From Sinomonas humi (GTDB lineage: Bacteria > Actinomycetota > Actinomycetes > Actinomycetales > Micrococcaceae): DNA of 64,000 nucleotides. Position 1 is the stretch's first letter. Each line of letters begins with the position of its first letter. The notes below the pieces were generated by a model, which had not been told where the DNA came from, made no database searches, and saw nothing but the letters and a program-made list of their open reading frames with translations. The stretch lies in contig NZ_JTDL01000002.1 of assembly GCF_000802235.1 (NCBI RefSeq), positions 19,397 through 83,396 of the forward strand. Reading direction: 5' to 3'. Made by a program: the position numbers and the translations under genes. This document shows positions 1 to 8,097 of the stretch, piece after piece.

Positions 1-984
1 AAGCGGCGACGCGAGGTACTCGGTCTCGAGGATGTGCCGGAACTTCTCGGCGCCCCAGTCCGCCACGAGGTACTTGAGGCGAGCGCGGTTGCGCAGGCGA
101 CGGTAGCCGTAGTCGCGGAAGATGCTGGTCACGCCGACCCAGACCTCGGCGGCCCGTGACGGCTCCACAAACGTGCCGAGACGCACTGCGATATGCGCCG
201 ACGTCGACAGCCCGCCGCCGACCCACAGGTCGTAGCCTGGGCCGAGCTCGGGATGGACCACGCCGACGAGCGCGAAGTCGTTGATCTCGTGGACCACGTC
301 TTGGCTCGGATGTCCGGTGATCGCCGTCTTGTACTTGCGCGGAAGATTCGCGAAGCTCTCGTCGCCGATGTAGCGGTCGGCGATCTCGCGGATCTGCGGC
401 GTGGGGTCGAGGATCTCGTCGGCCGCGATGCCGGCCACGGGCGAGCCGAGGATGACGCGCGGCACGTCGCCGCAGGCCTCGGTCGTGCGGAGGCCCACGC
501 CCTCGAGGCGGCGCCAGATCTCGGGCACGTTCTCAATCTCGACCCAGTGCAGCTGGATGTTCTGACGGTCCGTGATGTCGGCCGTGCCGCGGGCGAAGTC
601 GCGCGAGATGCCGCCGATGACGCGCAGCTGCTCGGTCGTGAGCGCACCGCCGTCGATCCGGACGCGCATCATGAAGTAGCGGTCCTCAAGCTCTTCTGGT
701 TGCAGCGTCGCGGTCTTGCCGCCGTCGATCCCGGGCTTGCGCTGGGTGTAGAGGCCCCACCACCGGAAGCGGCCGTGGAGATCCGTGGGATCGATGGAGT
801 CGAACCCGCCCTTGGCGTAGATGGTCTCGATCCGCTCGCGGACGCTGAGCCCGCCGTCTTGCTGCTTCCAGACCTCATTGCCGTTGAGCGGCTCGGTTCC
901 GTCGACCTTCCACTGCCCATTGGGCTTGGAGGAACGAGGCCGGGCCGGGCGTTCGGTGCGCGCGGCGAGGGCTGTGTCAGTCAT
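1..984 (-). CDS. Ferredoxin-type nitrite/sulfite reductase, N-terminal part (runs off left edge)
   Basis: Siroheme/4Fe-4S reductase that makes a six-electron reduction of sulfite (or nitrite) in the cytoplasm. The open frame reads from an ATG at 984 to the window edge without a stop, giving 328 residues. About residues 70-330 carry the first ferredoxin-like/siroheme half, with the family strings TDRQNIQLHW and RTTEACGDVPR. The C-terminal Cys cluster for the Fe-S centre lies outside the window. A probable siroheme chelatase ends 85 bp upstream on the same strand, which fits joint expression of enzyme and cofactor gene. Whether sulfite or nitrite is the substrate cannot be decided from this half; actinobacterial relatives called SirA/NirA are mostly assimilatory sulfite reductases. 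Confidence 0.9.
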   Translation of the reverse strand, partial: MTDTALAARTERPARPRSSKPNGQWKVDGTEPLNGNEVWKQQDGGLSVRERIETIYAKGGFDSIDPTDLHGRFRWWGLYTQRKPGIDGGKTATLQPEELEDRYFMMRVRIDGGALTTEQLRVIGGISRDFARGTADITDRQNIQLHWVEIENVPEIWRRLEGVGLRTTEACGDVPRVILGSPVAGIAADEILDPTPQIREIADRYIGDESFANLPRKYKTAITGHPSQDVVHEINDFALVGVVHPELGPGYDLWVGGGLSTSAHIAVRLGTFVEPSRAAEVWVGVTSIFRDYGYRRLRNRARLKYLVADWGAEKFRHILETEYLASPL

Positions 985-1011
985 GATTCGAGGGTACGGA
1001 TCGCCCCCGGC

Positions 1012-1052
1012 GTGTCCCCAGAGGGGTGCAACGCGATGTCACCGGGGGACAC
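1012..1052 (-). promoter_or_regulatory. Inverted repeat between chelatase and reductase genes
   Basis: Perfect 8-bp arms GTGTCCCC (1012-1019) and GGGGACAC (1045-1052) separated by 25 bp, in the 85-bp spacer before the reductase start at 984. It could be an operator or a weak intercistronic hairpin. No canonical promoter is visible beside it. Confidence 0.35.
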
Positions 1053-1069
1053 ATTTCTTCGTATTCGCG

Positions 1070-1789
1070 TCACGACCCTTGACCGGGCCAGTCCCCTCCC
1101 GACTTCAGTGCTTCGAGGGCCGCGTCGAAACGATCGACCGCGATCCGGGCGACCTCCGGGGCCGGAAGCAGGGGCGGGGCCACGGCATCGGCGCCGGCCT
1201 TCGCGAGCTGGTCATGGAAGTAGCCCGGCGCGAGCAGGTAGCTCGCGACGACGATCCGGCTCACCTCCTCCGCGCGGAGTTCCGCGACGGCGGCAGGCAC
1301 GCTTGGCTCGGCGCTCGCGCCGTAGGCCGGCAGGATCCGGTTCGGAATGAGGTGACGGAGCATGTCGGCGAGGCGCTCGACATCGTCCGCCGCCGCCGGA
1401 TTGGACGAGCCCGCCGCCGCGAGCACGACGGCGTCGTCCGGGCCAAGGCCCGTCTGGGCGAGCCGCGCGGCGAGCACCTGCGCAAGCCGGGGATCGGGGC
1501 CGAGGGGCGCGGCCGCCGTCGTCCGCTCCCGCGACTTGACCGCCCTGCCGATGTCCACCTTCACGTGGTAGCCCACGCTCAGGAGGAGAGGGACGACGAC
1601 GGCCGGCGCCTCCGTGGGGAGTCCAGCGACGACCTCGGGAAGCTCCGGGCCGTGGACGTCGACGTAGGCGTCGAGAACCGTGAGGTCCGGTCGGGCGGCA
1701 CGGATCTCCTCGACGACCCCGAGGATCGCGGCCTTGCCCTCGGGGTTGCTGGTTCCGTGGGCGCACGCGACGAGGATCGGCCGGGTCAT
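1070..1789 (-). CDS. CbiX/SirB-type sirohydrochlorin chelatase
   Basis: Inserts iron (siroheme) or cobalt into sirohydrochlorin. The 239-residue length matches the long two-half CbiX family. The N-terminal half begins with the family pattern ILVACAHGTSNPEG, whose His is the metal-binding residue, followed by VGYHVKVDI. The second half repeats the fold from about residue 120 (VVLAAAGSSNPAA) and ends with a YFHDQL segment. It lies directly upstream of the siroheme-dependent reductase on the same strand, so ferrochelation for siroheme is the likely role. The start at 1789 is the first ATG and is 57 bp from the divergent SUKH gene. Metal preference is inferred from context, not from residues. Confidence 0.85.
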   Translation of the reverse strand: MTRPILVACAHGTSNPEGKAAILGVVEEIRAARPDLTVLDAYVDVHGPELPEVVAGLPTEAPAVVVPLLLSVGYHVKVDIGRAVKSRERTTAAAPLGPDPRLAQVLAARLAQTGLGPDDAVVLAAAGSSNPAAADDVERLADMLRHLIPNRILPAYGASAEPSVPAAVAELRAEEVSRIVVASYLLAPGYFHDQLAKAGADAVAPPLLPAPEVARIAVDRFDAALEALKSGGDWPGQGS

Positions 1790-1834
1790 AGGTGGAGCCT
1801 ACCGGGGCGACCGTCCGTGTCGGGACCGACTGGC

Positions 1835-1849
1835 TAGGATAAAGGCATG
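1835..1849 (+). promoter_or_regulatory. -10 element for a leaderless SUKH transcript
   Basis: TAGGAT at 1835-1840 is followed after 6 bases by the ATG at 1847, with no Shine-Dalgarno sequence between. This spacing is the usual signature of a leaderless actinobacterial mRNA. No good -35 is seen. Confidence 0.45.
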
Positions 1850-2287
1850 AGCGACATGTTCTTGGATAAGTTCCGCGCGCTTGTCCCCAAGTACCTCGGC
1901 GATCCCTGGAAGCCGAGTGACGGGATCTCCGAGGACGAGCTCGACGAGGCCCTTGAGGAGCACGCCTTCACGGTTCCGCTTGTGCTGCGCGAGTTCTACC
2001 TCGCCCTCGGCAACTCAGAGCTCATGGAGGCGTACCACTACTTCTGGGATCCGGAGGAGCTCGAGATCGACGAGGAGGGCTTCCTCATGTTCCTCGAGGA
2101 CGAGGACGAGCAGTTCACGTGGGGTCTCCGCTCCGGGGATCTGCGAGTGCCGGACCCGATTGTCTACCGGAAGAACAATGCCCGGGGCGAGTGGGTGTCC
2201 GAGGACGGAACGTTCTCCGAGTTCACGTTCGACATGTTCGAGTGGGTCTTCTCAACCGCCGAAGACGACGAAGAGGAGCACGTCTAG
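1847..2287 (+). CDS. SUKH (SMI1/KNR4-like) domain protein
   Basis: Small, strongly acidic cytoplasmic protein of 146 residues with the features of the SMI1/KNR4 fold: an N-terminal helical stretch ending in PLVLREFYLALGN, then a WDPEELEIDEEGFLMFLEDED strand/turn region, and an aromatic C-terminus (FDMFEWVFS). Many SUKH proteins are immunity proteins of polymorphic toxins. Others are regulatory. No toxin gene with an HNH, NUCLEASE or RHS-like module is next to it, so an immunity role is not supported here. It stands alone between the siroheme genes and a repeat-rich spacer, with an apparently leaderless start. Fold assignment is fairly secure; function is unknown. Confidence 0.7.
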   Translation: MSDMFLDKFRALVPKYLGDPWKPSDGISEDELDEALEEHAFTVPLVLREFYLALGNSELMEAYHYFWDPEELEIDEEGFLMFLEDEDEQFTWGLRSGDLRVPDPIVYRKNNARGEWVSEDGTFSEFTFDMFEWVFSTAEDDEEEHV

Positions 2288-2316
2288 GCGGTTCGTTCCC
2301 GAGCCGCGAAAAAGTA

Positions 2317-2355
2317 TTGACGGCTAGGGGCTAGACATATGACAGATCTGTCATA
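2317..2355 (+). promoter_or_regulatory. Promoter-like TTGACG with an 18-bp perfect palindrome
   Basis: TTGACG (2317-2322) is followed 15 bp later by TATGAC (2338-2343), a possible -10. That -10 forms the left edge of the perfect palindrome TATGACAGATCTGTCATA (2338-2355). The arrangement looks like a repressor operator over a promoter, yet no protein gene follows on the + strand. Confidence 0.45.
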
Positions 2356-2456
2356 AGCTTGTTAGTGGATCCACTTCAGCCTCCAGTGGATCCGGGTGCG
2401 AACGGAAACGGGCCCTGGGAAGCGACATCTGCCGCCACCCAGGGCCCAATCCGTTA
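2356..2456 (+). ncRNA. Candidate structured RNA ending in a strong hairpin
   Basis: Downstream of the palindrome there is a second palindrome AGTGGATCCACT (2364-2375), a partial repeat AGTGGATCC (2385-2393), and then a compound hairpin: outer arms AACGGA (2401-2406) and TCCGTT (2450-2455), inner arms GGGCCCTGGG (2410-2419) and CCCAGGGCCC (2438-2447). No ORF with a believable start uses this stretch. A short regulated transcript ending at the hairpin is one explanation; a bidirectional terminator for the upstream gene is another. Confidence 0.35.
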
Positions 2457-2465
2457 AGGCGGGCT

Positions 2466-2606
2466 CCAGCGCGGACCGTTTGGTGGTGGCCTCTAGCGCT
2501 GACCGTTTCGCGGTGGCCCTTTAGCGGCGGCCGTTTCGCGGTGCCTCTAGCGCCGGCCGTTTCGGGGTGCCTCTAGCGCCGGCCGTTTCGCGCGGACCCT
2601 TTCGCG
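2466..2606. repeat. Direct-repeat array A (about 26-28 bp units, five copies)
   Basis: Five diverged units of the form CTAGCGCCGGCCGTTTCGCG plus a GTGCCT-like tail follow each other from about 2466. Unit length drifts between 26 and 28 bp, so it is not a conserved reading frame. Units share the CCGTTTCG core with the later TTTCGGCG arrays. Confidence 0.75.
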
Positions 2607-2640
2607 CAGCCGCGCCATTTTGACCCACCGTTCTGCGACG

Positions 2641-3235
2641 CCCTCCTTCGCCGAAACCCCGGACAACCGCCGAGACCCTAGCTCTTTACCACCGGTTTCG
2701 GCGCTAAGGGGCGTTCGCGAGGCGGGGGGGGGGCGCGAGGCGCCAGCCACTTTCCCAAGGCCCAGCCACTTCCCACGAACACGCGCTCCCGCCAGAGTCC
2801 CGCACCACTCCCTCGCGCGAAACCCCGGACAACTGCCGAGACCCTAGGTCTTTACCGCCGGTCTCGGCGCAAGCCCGGGGTTTCGGCGCTAAGGGGCGTT
2901 CGCGAGGCGGGGGGGTCGAAGGCGCCAGCCACTTGCCCAAGGCCCAGCCACTTCCCGCAAACACGTGCTCCCGCAAAAGTCCCGTACCACTCCTTCGCCG
3001 AAACCCCGGACAACTGCCGAGACCCTAGCTCTTTACCGCCGGTTTCGGCGCAAGCCCGGGGTTTCGGCGCTAAGGGGCGTTCGCGAGGCGGGGGGTTCGA
3101 AGGCGCCAGCCACTTCCCCAAGGCCCAGCCACTTCCCGCGAACACGCGCTCCCGCCGAGTCCCGCACCACTCCTTCGCCGAAACCCTGGACAACTGCCGA
3201 GACCCTAGCTCTTTACCGCCGGTTTCGGCGCTAGG
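2641..3235. repeat. Direct-repeat array B (about 180 bp units, four copies)
   Basis: Four tandem copies, with the shared AAACCC(C/T)GGACAAC segment beginning at 2654, 2820, 3001 and 3181. Copies are therefore 166, 181 and 180 bp apart; the first lacks about 15 bp (AGCCCGGGGTTTCGG region). Each unit contains CGCCGAAACC ... GGTTTCGGCG arms that can fold into a hairpin with a loop of about 33 bases, then a TAAGGGGCGTTCGCGAGGCG block and two CCAGCCACTT blocks. In copy 2 the 3' arm has changed to GGTCTCGGC, which pairs instead with an internal GCCGAGACC. The ORFs crossing the array are out-of-phase shadows. Confidence 0.85.
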
Positions 3236-3545
3236 CAGGGGTTTCGGAGCTAAGGGGCGTTCGCGAGCCGGGGTTTCGGCGCAGGGCGGGGTTCGCGAGG
3301 CGGGGTTTCGGCGCAAGCCCGGGGTTTCGGCGCAGGGCGGGGTTCGCGCGGCGGGGTTTCGGCGCTAGCCCGGGGTTTCGGCGCTAGGCAGGGGTTTCGG
3401 CGCTAAGGGGCGTTCGCGAGGCGGGGTTTCGGCGCAGGGCGGGGTTCGCGAGGCGGGGTTTCGGCGCAAGCCCGGGGTTTCGGCGGTAAGGGGCGTTCGC
3501 GAGGCGGGGTTTCGGCGCAGGGCGGGGGTTTCGGCGCAGGGCGAA
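3236..3545. repeat. Mosaic array C of GGGGTTTCGGCGC cassettes
   Basis: About ten copies of a GGGGTTTCGGCGC-like core alternate with a few recurring spacers (AAGCCC, AGGGC, TAGGCA, TAAGGGGCGTTCGCGAGGC). These are pieces of the 180-bp unit shuffled at shorter period. There is no conserved frame, terminal inverted repeat or gene. Confidence 0.8.
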
Positions 3546-3720
3546 GGCCCCGAAGGGCGCAGCCGCTTCCCCGAGGGCCGCAGCCGCTCCCCCACCGAAG
3601 GCCAGCTCGAGCGGGTGTTGAACGAGAACGTACCTTCGCGCCAAGAGCGAACCTTTGCGCGCGCTAAAACCTACGCCTTCGCAACAGACATCCGCCCTCG
3701 GCGTCGAGCCAGGCACGGAA
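3546..3720. other. Rest of the spacer: two short repeats, no gene seen
   Basis: Two imperfect copies of a CGCAGCCGCT(T)CCCC block (about 3558-3592) are followed by CCTTCGCGC/CCTTTGCGCGC repeats near 3630-3665. Beyond this I see no gene, promoter or terminator between the repeat arrays and the end of the polyprenyl synthase gene. Confidence 0.5.
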
Positions 3721-4821
3721 CTAAGCCTCGCGGTCCACCACAGCGTCCGCGAACGCCGAGAGCGACTGCTTCACCACGCCCTCGGGCAGCGGGGCGAGCG
3801 CCGACTTCGCCGCCGCGGCCCACTCGCGTGCCGCGTCCCACGACTCCATGGTCACCGGATGCGCGCTCAGCGCCTCGACGGCCTCGGCGAGCGCCTCATC
3901 GCTTGAGAGGTCGCCGTCGATGAGCCGCAGCACATCGCGCGCCGACTCGTCGCCGCCTTCTGCCGCCCTGCGGAGGAGCAGCACCGGCAAGGTGGGCACG
4001 CCCTCCCTCAGGTCGGTCCCCGCCGATTTGCCGGACGTCCCCTTCCCGCCCGTCACGTCGATCACGTCATCGGCAAGCTGGAACGCGACGCCGACGCTCT
4101 CGCCGTACTTGACCAGTACGTCCTCGTACTCGTCAGGCGCACCCGAGAAAATCGCACCCAGCTGCCCAGAGGCCGCGATGAGCGAGCCGGTCTTGTCGGC
4201 GAGCACCGATAGGTAGTGCTCAACGGGATCCTGGTCCTCGCGCGGGCCCACGGTTTCGTGGAGCTGGCCGAGGCACAGGCGCTCGAACGTCCGAGCCTGG
4301 ATCGAGAGGGCCCGCCCGCCCAGCTCGGAGACGAGGATCGAGGCACGCGCGAAGATGAGGTCCCCGGTGAGGATAGCCACCGTGTTGCCCCACACCTCGT
4401 GCGCGGTAGGGGCCCCGCGGCGGTAAGGGGCGGAGTCCATCACGTCGTCGTGATACAGGGTCGCGAGGTGCGTGAGCTCGACGACGGCGGCCGCCTGGAG
4501 GACCTCGGGCCGAGTCCAGTCGCCGAGGTGCGAGCAGAGGAGCGTGAGCAGCGGCCGGATCCGCTTCCCGCCAGCCTCGACGAGGTGCCGACTCGTCGCG
4601 TCCGCGAGGGGATCGGAGTTCGAGATGGCCTCGCGCAGCCGCTTCTCGACCCGGGCCATGCTCGTCATGATCGCGGAACCGAGGTCGGCATCGTCCGCAA
4701 TTGCGGCGAATCCGGCGGGCAGCTGGATCCCGGCGGCGATGGCCGTCGTGGTCGGGGCGGGCTCGGCGCTCTCGCGCCTGCCATGCCCCGCCTGGGTCCA
4801 GCTGTGTTCAGTGTTGGTCAC
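3721..4821 (-). CDS. Long-chain polyprenyl diphosphate synthase for the menaquinone side chain
   Basis: Condenses isopentenyl diphosphate units onto an allylic primer to make the polyprenyl tail of menaquinone. It is 366 residues with the all-helical prenyltransferase fold. The first Asp-rich motif is LYHDDVMD near residue 125, the second is LADDVIDVTGG near residue 255, and GGKRIRP near 85 is the diphosphate-binding segment. An N-terminal stretch of about 45 residues is low-complexity and not part of the fold. The start is GTG at 4821. It follows menJ by 13 bp on the same strand, in the order ubiE-menJ-synthase, the same neighbourhood as in mycobacteria (menG, menJ, grcC1). Chain length (hepta- to nonaprenyl) is not readable. 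Confidence 0.9.
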   Translation of the reverse strand: MTNTEHSWTQAGHGRRESAEPAPTTTAIAAGIQLPAGFAAIADDADLGSAIMTSMARVEKRLREAISNSDPLADATSRHLVEAGGKRIRPLLTLLCSHLGDWTRPEVLQAAAVVELTHLATLYHDDVMDSAPYRRGAPTAHEVWGNTVAILTGDLIFARASILVSELGGRALSIQARTFERLCLGQLHETVGPREDQDPVEHYLSVLADKTGSLIAASGQLGAIFSGAPDEYEDVLVKYGESVGVAFQLADDVIDVTGGKGTSGKSAGTDLREGVPTLPVLLLRRAAEGGDESARDVLRLIDGDLSSDEALAEAVEALSAHPVTMESWDAAREWAAAAKSALAPLPEGVVKQSLSAFADAVVDREA

Positions 4822-4834
4822 GGGTCAAGCCTAA

Positions 4835-6130
4835 CTATTGCGAGTTCTTGGTTGCGGGCGTCAGGGACTCGAGCACGCGGATGGCGCGGTCCTCGAGCCC
4901 TCCTCCGCGCGGTTCGGTGAGGTTCGCGAGCAGACGGACGACGACGCGCATGAGCGCCGGGATGGGCATCCCCGTGCGGAGCGCGAGACGCATGACGGCG
5001 GGGCGACCGATGAGCGCCGCGAATGTGCGGCCGAGGGTGAAGTGGCTTCCCCACTCCTCGCGCACCTGGTCCGCATAGGCCTGGAGGCGACGGTCGACGT
5101 CGTCCTCCGCCGGCCGCGCGCGGCCCGCCGAACGCTGAGCTGCCGCGGCGTCGACAAGGAATTGCGCCGCGTAGCGGCCGGACTCCATGGCGTAGCTGAT
5201 GCCTTCCCCGTTGAACGGGCTCACCATGCCGCCCGCGTCGCCGAGGAGAGCCATGCCGGGAACCACGTGAGGCGTGCGGTTGAAGCCCATCGGCAGCGCG
5301 GCACCCCGGACGGGCCCGGCCTGGTTCTCCTCGGTGAAGCCCCATTCCCCGGGCATCGAGGCGGTCCAGTCGCGGAGCACCTGCCGATAGTCGAGCTTGC
5401 CGAATTCCTTGGACGAGTTCAGGATGCCGAGCCCGACATTGGATGTCCCGTCGCCGACCCCGAAGACCCAGCCGTACCCGGGCAGGGGCTTGCCGTCGCG
5501 GCCGGGGAGCTCGAGCCAGCCCTCCATCCAGTCGTCTTCATGACGTGGGCTGCGGAAGTATGTGCGGTAGGCAACGCCGAGTGGCCGATCGTCACGCTTC
5601 GCGAGGCCGCGCGAAACAGCCGCGCGGGTCGAGTTGCCGTCGGCGGCGAGGACGACGTCGGCCCGGAAGTCGCGCGTCTGACCCGTCTTCTTGCCCTCCT
5701 CGTCGAGGAGTTGCGCGCGGACACCCACGACGCGCCCGCCGTCGTCCCTGAGCACCTCGGTGACGCTGTGCCCCTCGAGGAGCATCGCACCCGCTGATTC
5801 GGCGTGGCGTGCGAGCTCCTCGTCGAACCCGAGCCGAGTGCGGATGAGGCCGTAGTCCGGGAATTCCCCGCCCGCCGGCCAAGGCAGTTCGACCGTTCGG
5901 CCGCCGGCAATAAGCCGCAGCCCGCGGTTGCGACGCCACCCGTCCGCCTCGCTGTGGGGCAGGCCGAGCAGCTGGATCTCGCGCACGGCGCGCGGGGTGA
6001 GACCGTCGCCGCATACCTTCTCGCGAGGGAAACGCGTCTTCTCGAGCACGGTGACGCCGACGCCGGAACGCGCAAGGTAGTGCGCGGCGGTCGAGCCGGC
6101 GGGGCCGGCACCGACGATCAGGACCTCCAT
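4835..6130 (-). CDS. menJ: Menaquinone reductase / geranylgeranyl-reductase-family flavoprotein
   Basis: FAD-dependent enzyme expected to saturate one isoprene unit of menaquinone, giving the MK-n(H2) typical of actinobacteria. It is 431 residues from an ATG at 6130, where the Rossmann GxGxxG motif begins at once (MEVLIVGAGPAGSTAAHYLA). The family strings KVCGDGLTPRAV near residue 42 and the second FAD motif ALLGDAGGMVSPFNGEGISYAM near residue 290 are present. The frame is open upstream to 6376, but that extension is antisense-like and would overlap ubiE, so the internal start is chosen. It lies between ubiE (7 bp) and the prenyl synthase (13 bp). The alternative reading, a lipid geranylgeranyl reductase, is less likely given these neighbours. 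Confidence 0.85.
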   Translation of the reverse strand: MEVLIVGAGPAGSTAAHYLARSGVGVTVLEKTRFPREKVCGDGLTPRAVREIQLLGLPHSEADGWRRNRGLRLIAGGRTVELPWPAGGEFPDYGLIRTRLGFDEELARHAESAGAMLLEGHSVTEVLRDDGGRVVGVRAQLLDEEGKKTGQTRDFRADVVLAADGNSTRAAVSRGLAKRDDRPLGVAYRTYFRSPRHEDDWMEGWLELPGRDGKPLPGYGWVFGVGDGTSNVGLGILNSSKEFGKLDYRQVLRDWTASMPGEWGFTEENQAGPVRGAALPMGFNRTPHVVPGMALLGDAGGMVSPFNGEGISYAMESGRYAAQFLVDAAAAQRSAGRARPAEDDVDRRLQAYADQVREEWGSHFTLGRTFAALIGRPAVMRLALRTGMPIPALMRVVVRLLANLTEPRGGGLEDRAIRVLESLTPATKNSQ

Positions 6131-6137
6131 GCGCCCC

Positions 6138-6911
6138 TCAGCCCGCCGCGCGCCGCGCGCGCCGGATCTTCTCGACCGGACCCGACTGGGCCGCAGCGGG
6201 GAGAGGCTTGGTTGCGCGATGCACGGCGACGATGCCGCCGGAGAGGTTCCGGTACTCGACGTTCTCCCAGCCGTCCTCGCCGATCCACTCTGCGAGGTGG
6301 TCCTGATCGGGCCAAGCCCGGATCGACTCGGCAAGGTACACGTAGGCATCGGGGTTCGAGGAGGCCTTGCGCGCAATCGGGGGAAGCGCCCGCATGAGGT
6401 ACTCGATGTACATGGTGCGCCACAGCGGGTTCACCGGCGAGGAGAACTCCGCCACCACGAGCTTGCCTCCCGGCTTCGTGACACGCAGCATCTCCTGGAG
6501 AGCCCGATGCGGGTCACTCACGTTGCGCAGGCCGAACGAGATCGTGACGGCGTCGAACGAGTTGTCGGCGAACGGCAACCGCGTCGCATCCCCCGCGATG
6601 AAGTCGATGTCGGGGCGCCTGCGCTTGCCCACCCGGAGCATGCCGAGCGAGAAATCGCACGCGACAACCTCGATTCCCGCGTCGGCGTAGGGTTCTGCGG
6701 ACGTCCCCGTGCCGGCCGCGAGGTCGAGGACCCGCTGTCCCGGCTTCGCCGCCACGGCGTCGAAGACTACCTTGCGCCAGCGGCGCGTCTGGCCGAGCGA
6801 GAGCAGATCATTGACGACGTCGTAGCGGGGCGCCACATCGTCGAACATGCTCGCCACGTCGCCGGGAACCTTCTGAAGCGATGCCCTCTTGCCTGTGCTC
6901 ACCCCGCCCAT
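6138..6911 (-). CDS. menG: Demethylmenaquinone methyltransferase
   Basis: SAM-dependent C-methylation of demethylmenaquinone, the last ring step of menaquinone synthesis (MenG/UbiE family). The product is 257 residues if it starts at ATG 6911; a GTG three codons in (6902, giving MSTGKRAS) is an equally plausible start. Motifs visible are [19 protein letters not shown] near residue 22, the SAM-binding [16 protein letters not shown] near 62, and the UbiE signature ending in TISFGLRNV near 125. It is the first gene of a three-gene operon with menJ and the prenyl synthase. The reading frame stays open far upstream, but that region belongs to the dehydrogenase gene. Confidence 0.93.
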   Translation of the reverse strand: MGGVSTGKRASLQKVPGDVASMFDDVAPRYDVVNDLLSLGQTRRWRKVVFDAVAAKPGQRVLDLAAGTGTSAEPYADAGIEVVACDFSLGMLRVGKRRRPDIDFIAGDATRLPFADNSFDAVTISFGLRNVSDPHRALQEMLRVTKPGGKLVVAEFSSPVNPLWRTMYIEYLMRALPPIARKASSNPDAYVYLAESIRAWPDQDHLAEWIGEDGWENVEYRNLSGGIVAVHRATKPLPAAAQSGPVEKIRRARRAAG

Positions 6912-6964
6912 TCTGCCAAACTTCGAGCCACCCTCCGCACGCTGCCGCCCAGAGCCCCCCGCGC

Positions 6965-7981
6965 TCAAAAGCGCAGGAGCACCTTCGAGGAACCCGTGCT
7001 CCTGTCCCCAGCGACTCGGAAGGCCTCGATTGCCTCCTCGACCGGGAATTCGTGGGTGAGCATCGGTTCGACGTCCAGGCCCTCGCCGAGGTACGCGAGC
7101 GCGGTGGAGATCTCGTCCACGAAACGGAACGATCCGCGGTAGTCGATCTCGCGGAAGACGAGCTCGGCGAGCGAGACCGCAAGCTCCCCGGCGGGAAGGT
7201 TCCCGACTTGGACCACGATCCCGCCGCGCTTGACGGCGCGGAGGACGCTCGTCACAGCTGCGGGGGCGCCCGAAGCCTCGAAGACGACGTCGGTCGCCGG
7301 GAGCGTACCGCCCTCGGCGAGGTTGACGACGTCGTCCGCCCCCATGCGGCGGGCGATGGCGAGGGATCCCGCAGCGAGATCGCTCGCAATGACCCGACCG
7401 GCACCAGCCTTCCGCGCGGCCGCGATGACGAGGGCACCGATGGGCCCGGCGCCGTTGACGAGGACGGTCTTGCCTTCGATCGAGCCCGCGCGCCGCACGG
7501 CGTGGATGGCGACGCCGAGCGGTTCCGCGACGGCAGCCTGGCGCGTGCTCACGCCGTCGGGCACTGCGCGGAGCTGGGACGCGGGAACCGCGGTGAGGGC
7601 GGCGAAGGCGCCTTCGGTGTGCGGGTAGTAGGCGGCCGAGCCGAGGTGATGGACGTTGCCGCAGAGGTTCCGGCGCCCTGACGTGCAGAATTCGCACTCG
7701 CCGCACGCGATCGCGGGATGGATCGCCACCGCCTGGCCTACCTCGAAGCCGGTCACCTCCGAGCCGAGGGCTGCGACGCGCCCGGCCACCTCGTGGCCGA
7801 GGACCATGGGGTCTTTGAGGATGCTCAGGCCGGCGGCGCCGTGCTTGACGTAGTGGAGGTCGCTCCCGCAGATCCCGCCGTACTCGATCGCCACGAGCGC
7901 CTCGTGGGGGCCGGGTTCGCGCGGTTCGACGGGGTCGAGTCGCAGATCACCGGCTGCGTGGACGACGACGGCCAGACTCAT
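6965..7981 (-). CDS. Zinc-dependent L-idonate 5-dehydrogenase-like alcohol dehydrogenase
   Basis: Medium-chain NAD(P)-dependent dehydrogenase of 338 residues. The GroES-like catalytic domain contains [13 protein letters not shown] and [11 protein letters not shown] near residues 35-65, which include the catalytic Zn ligands. The [15 protein letters not shown] cluster near 90-104 binds the structural Zn. A Rossmann [10 protein letters not shown] motif follows near 165. The best match is the L-idonate 5-dehydrogenase/sorbitol dehydrogenase group. ATG 7981 is preceded by AGGAGG at good spacing, so the longer upstream frame is rejected. A GntR regulator is divergent 113 bp away and probably controls it. 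Substrate is inferred from family similarity. Confidence 0.78.
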   Translation of the reverse strand: MSLAVVVHAAGDLRLDPVEPREPGPHEALVAIEYGGICGSDLHYVKHGAAGLSILKDPMVLGHEVAGRVAALGSEVTGFEVGQAVAIHPAIACGECEFCTSGRRNLCGNVHHLGSAAYYPHTEGAFAALTAVPASQLRAVPDGVSTRQAAVAEPLGVAIHAVRRAGSIEGKTVLVNGAGPIGALVIAAARKAGAGRVIASDLAAGSLAIARRMGADDVVNLAEGGTLPATDVVFEASGAPAAVTSVLRAVKRGGIVVQVGNLPAGELAVSLAELVFREIDYRGSFRFVDEISTALAYLGEGLDVEPMLTHEFPVEEAIEAFRVAGDRSTGSSKVLLRF

Positions 7982-8082
7982 GGGGTTCCTCCTGAGGGCG
8001 GTGGCTTGGCTTCCCTCCATTCAATCACTGCCATACCAGTCCTGTCGATCATGGCGTAGCTCGAGACGGCTGCGCCCCCGCC

Positions 8083-8097
8083 TAATGTTGGACCATG
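8083..8097 (+). promoter_or_regulatory. -10 element for a leaderless GntR transcript
   Basis: TAATGT (8083-8088) lies 6 bases before the ATG at 8095, and no Shine-Dalgarno sequence is present. This suggests that transcription starts at the initiation codon. Confidence 0.45.

Noticed and set aside
2641..3235. Possible insertion sequence or CRISPR array
   Set aside because: There is no transposase, terminal inverted repeat, target-site duplication or repeat/spacer alternation. It is a direct-repeat array.
2547..3716. Several ORFs of 67-154 codons across the repeat locus
   Set aside because: They are Pro/Arg/Ser-rich, lie in different frames on both strands, and owe their openness to GC-rich repeats. 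Period lengths are not multiples of three throughout.
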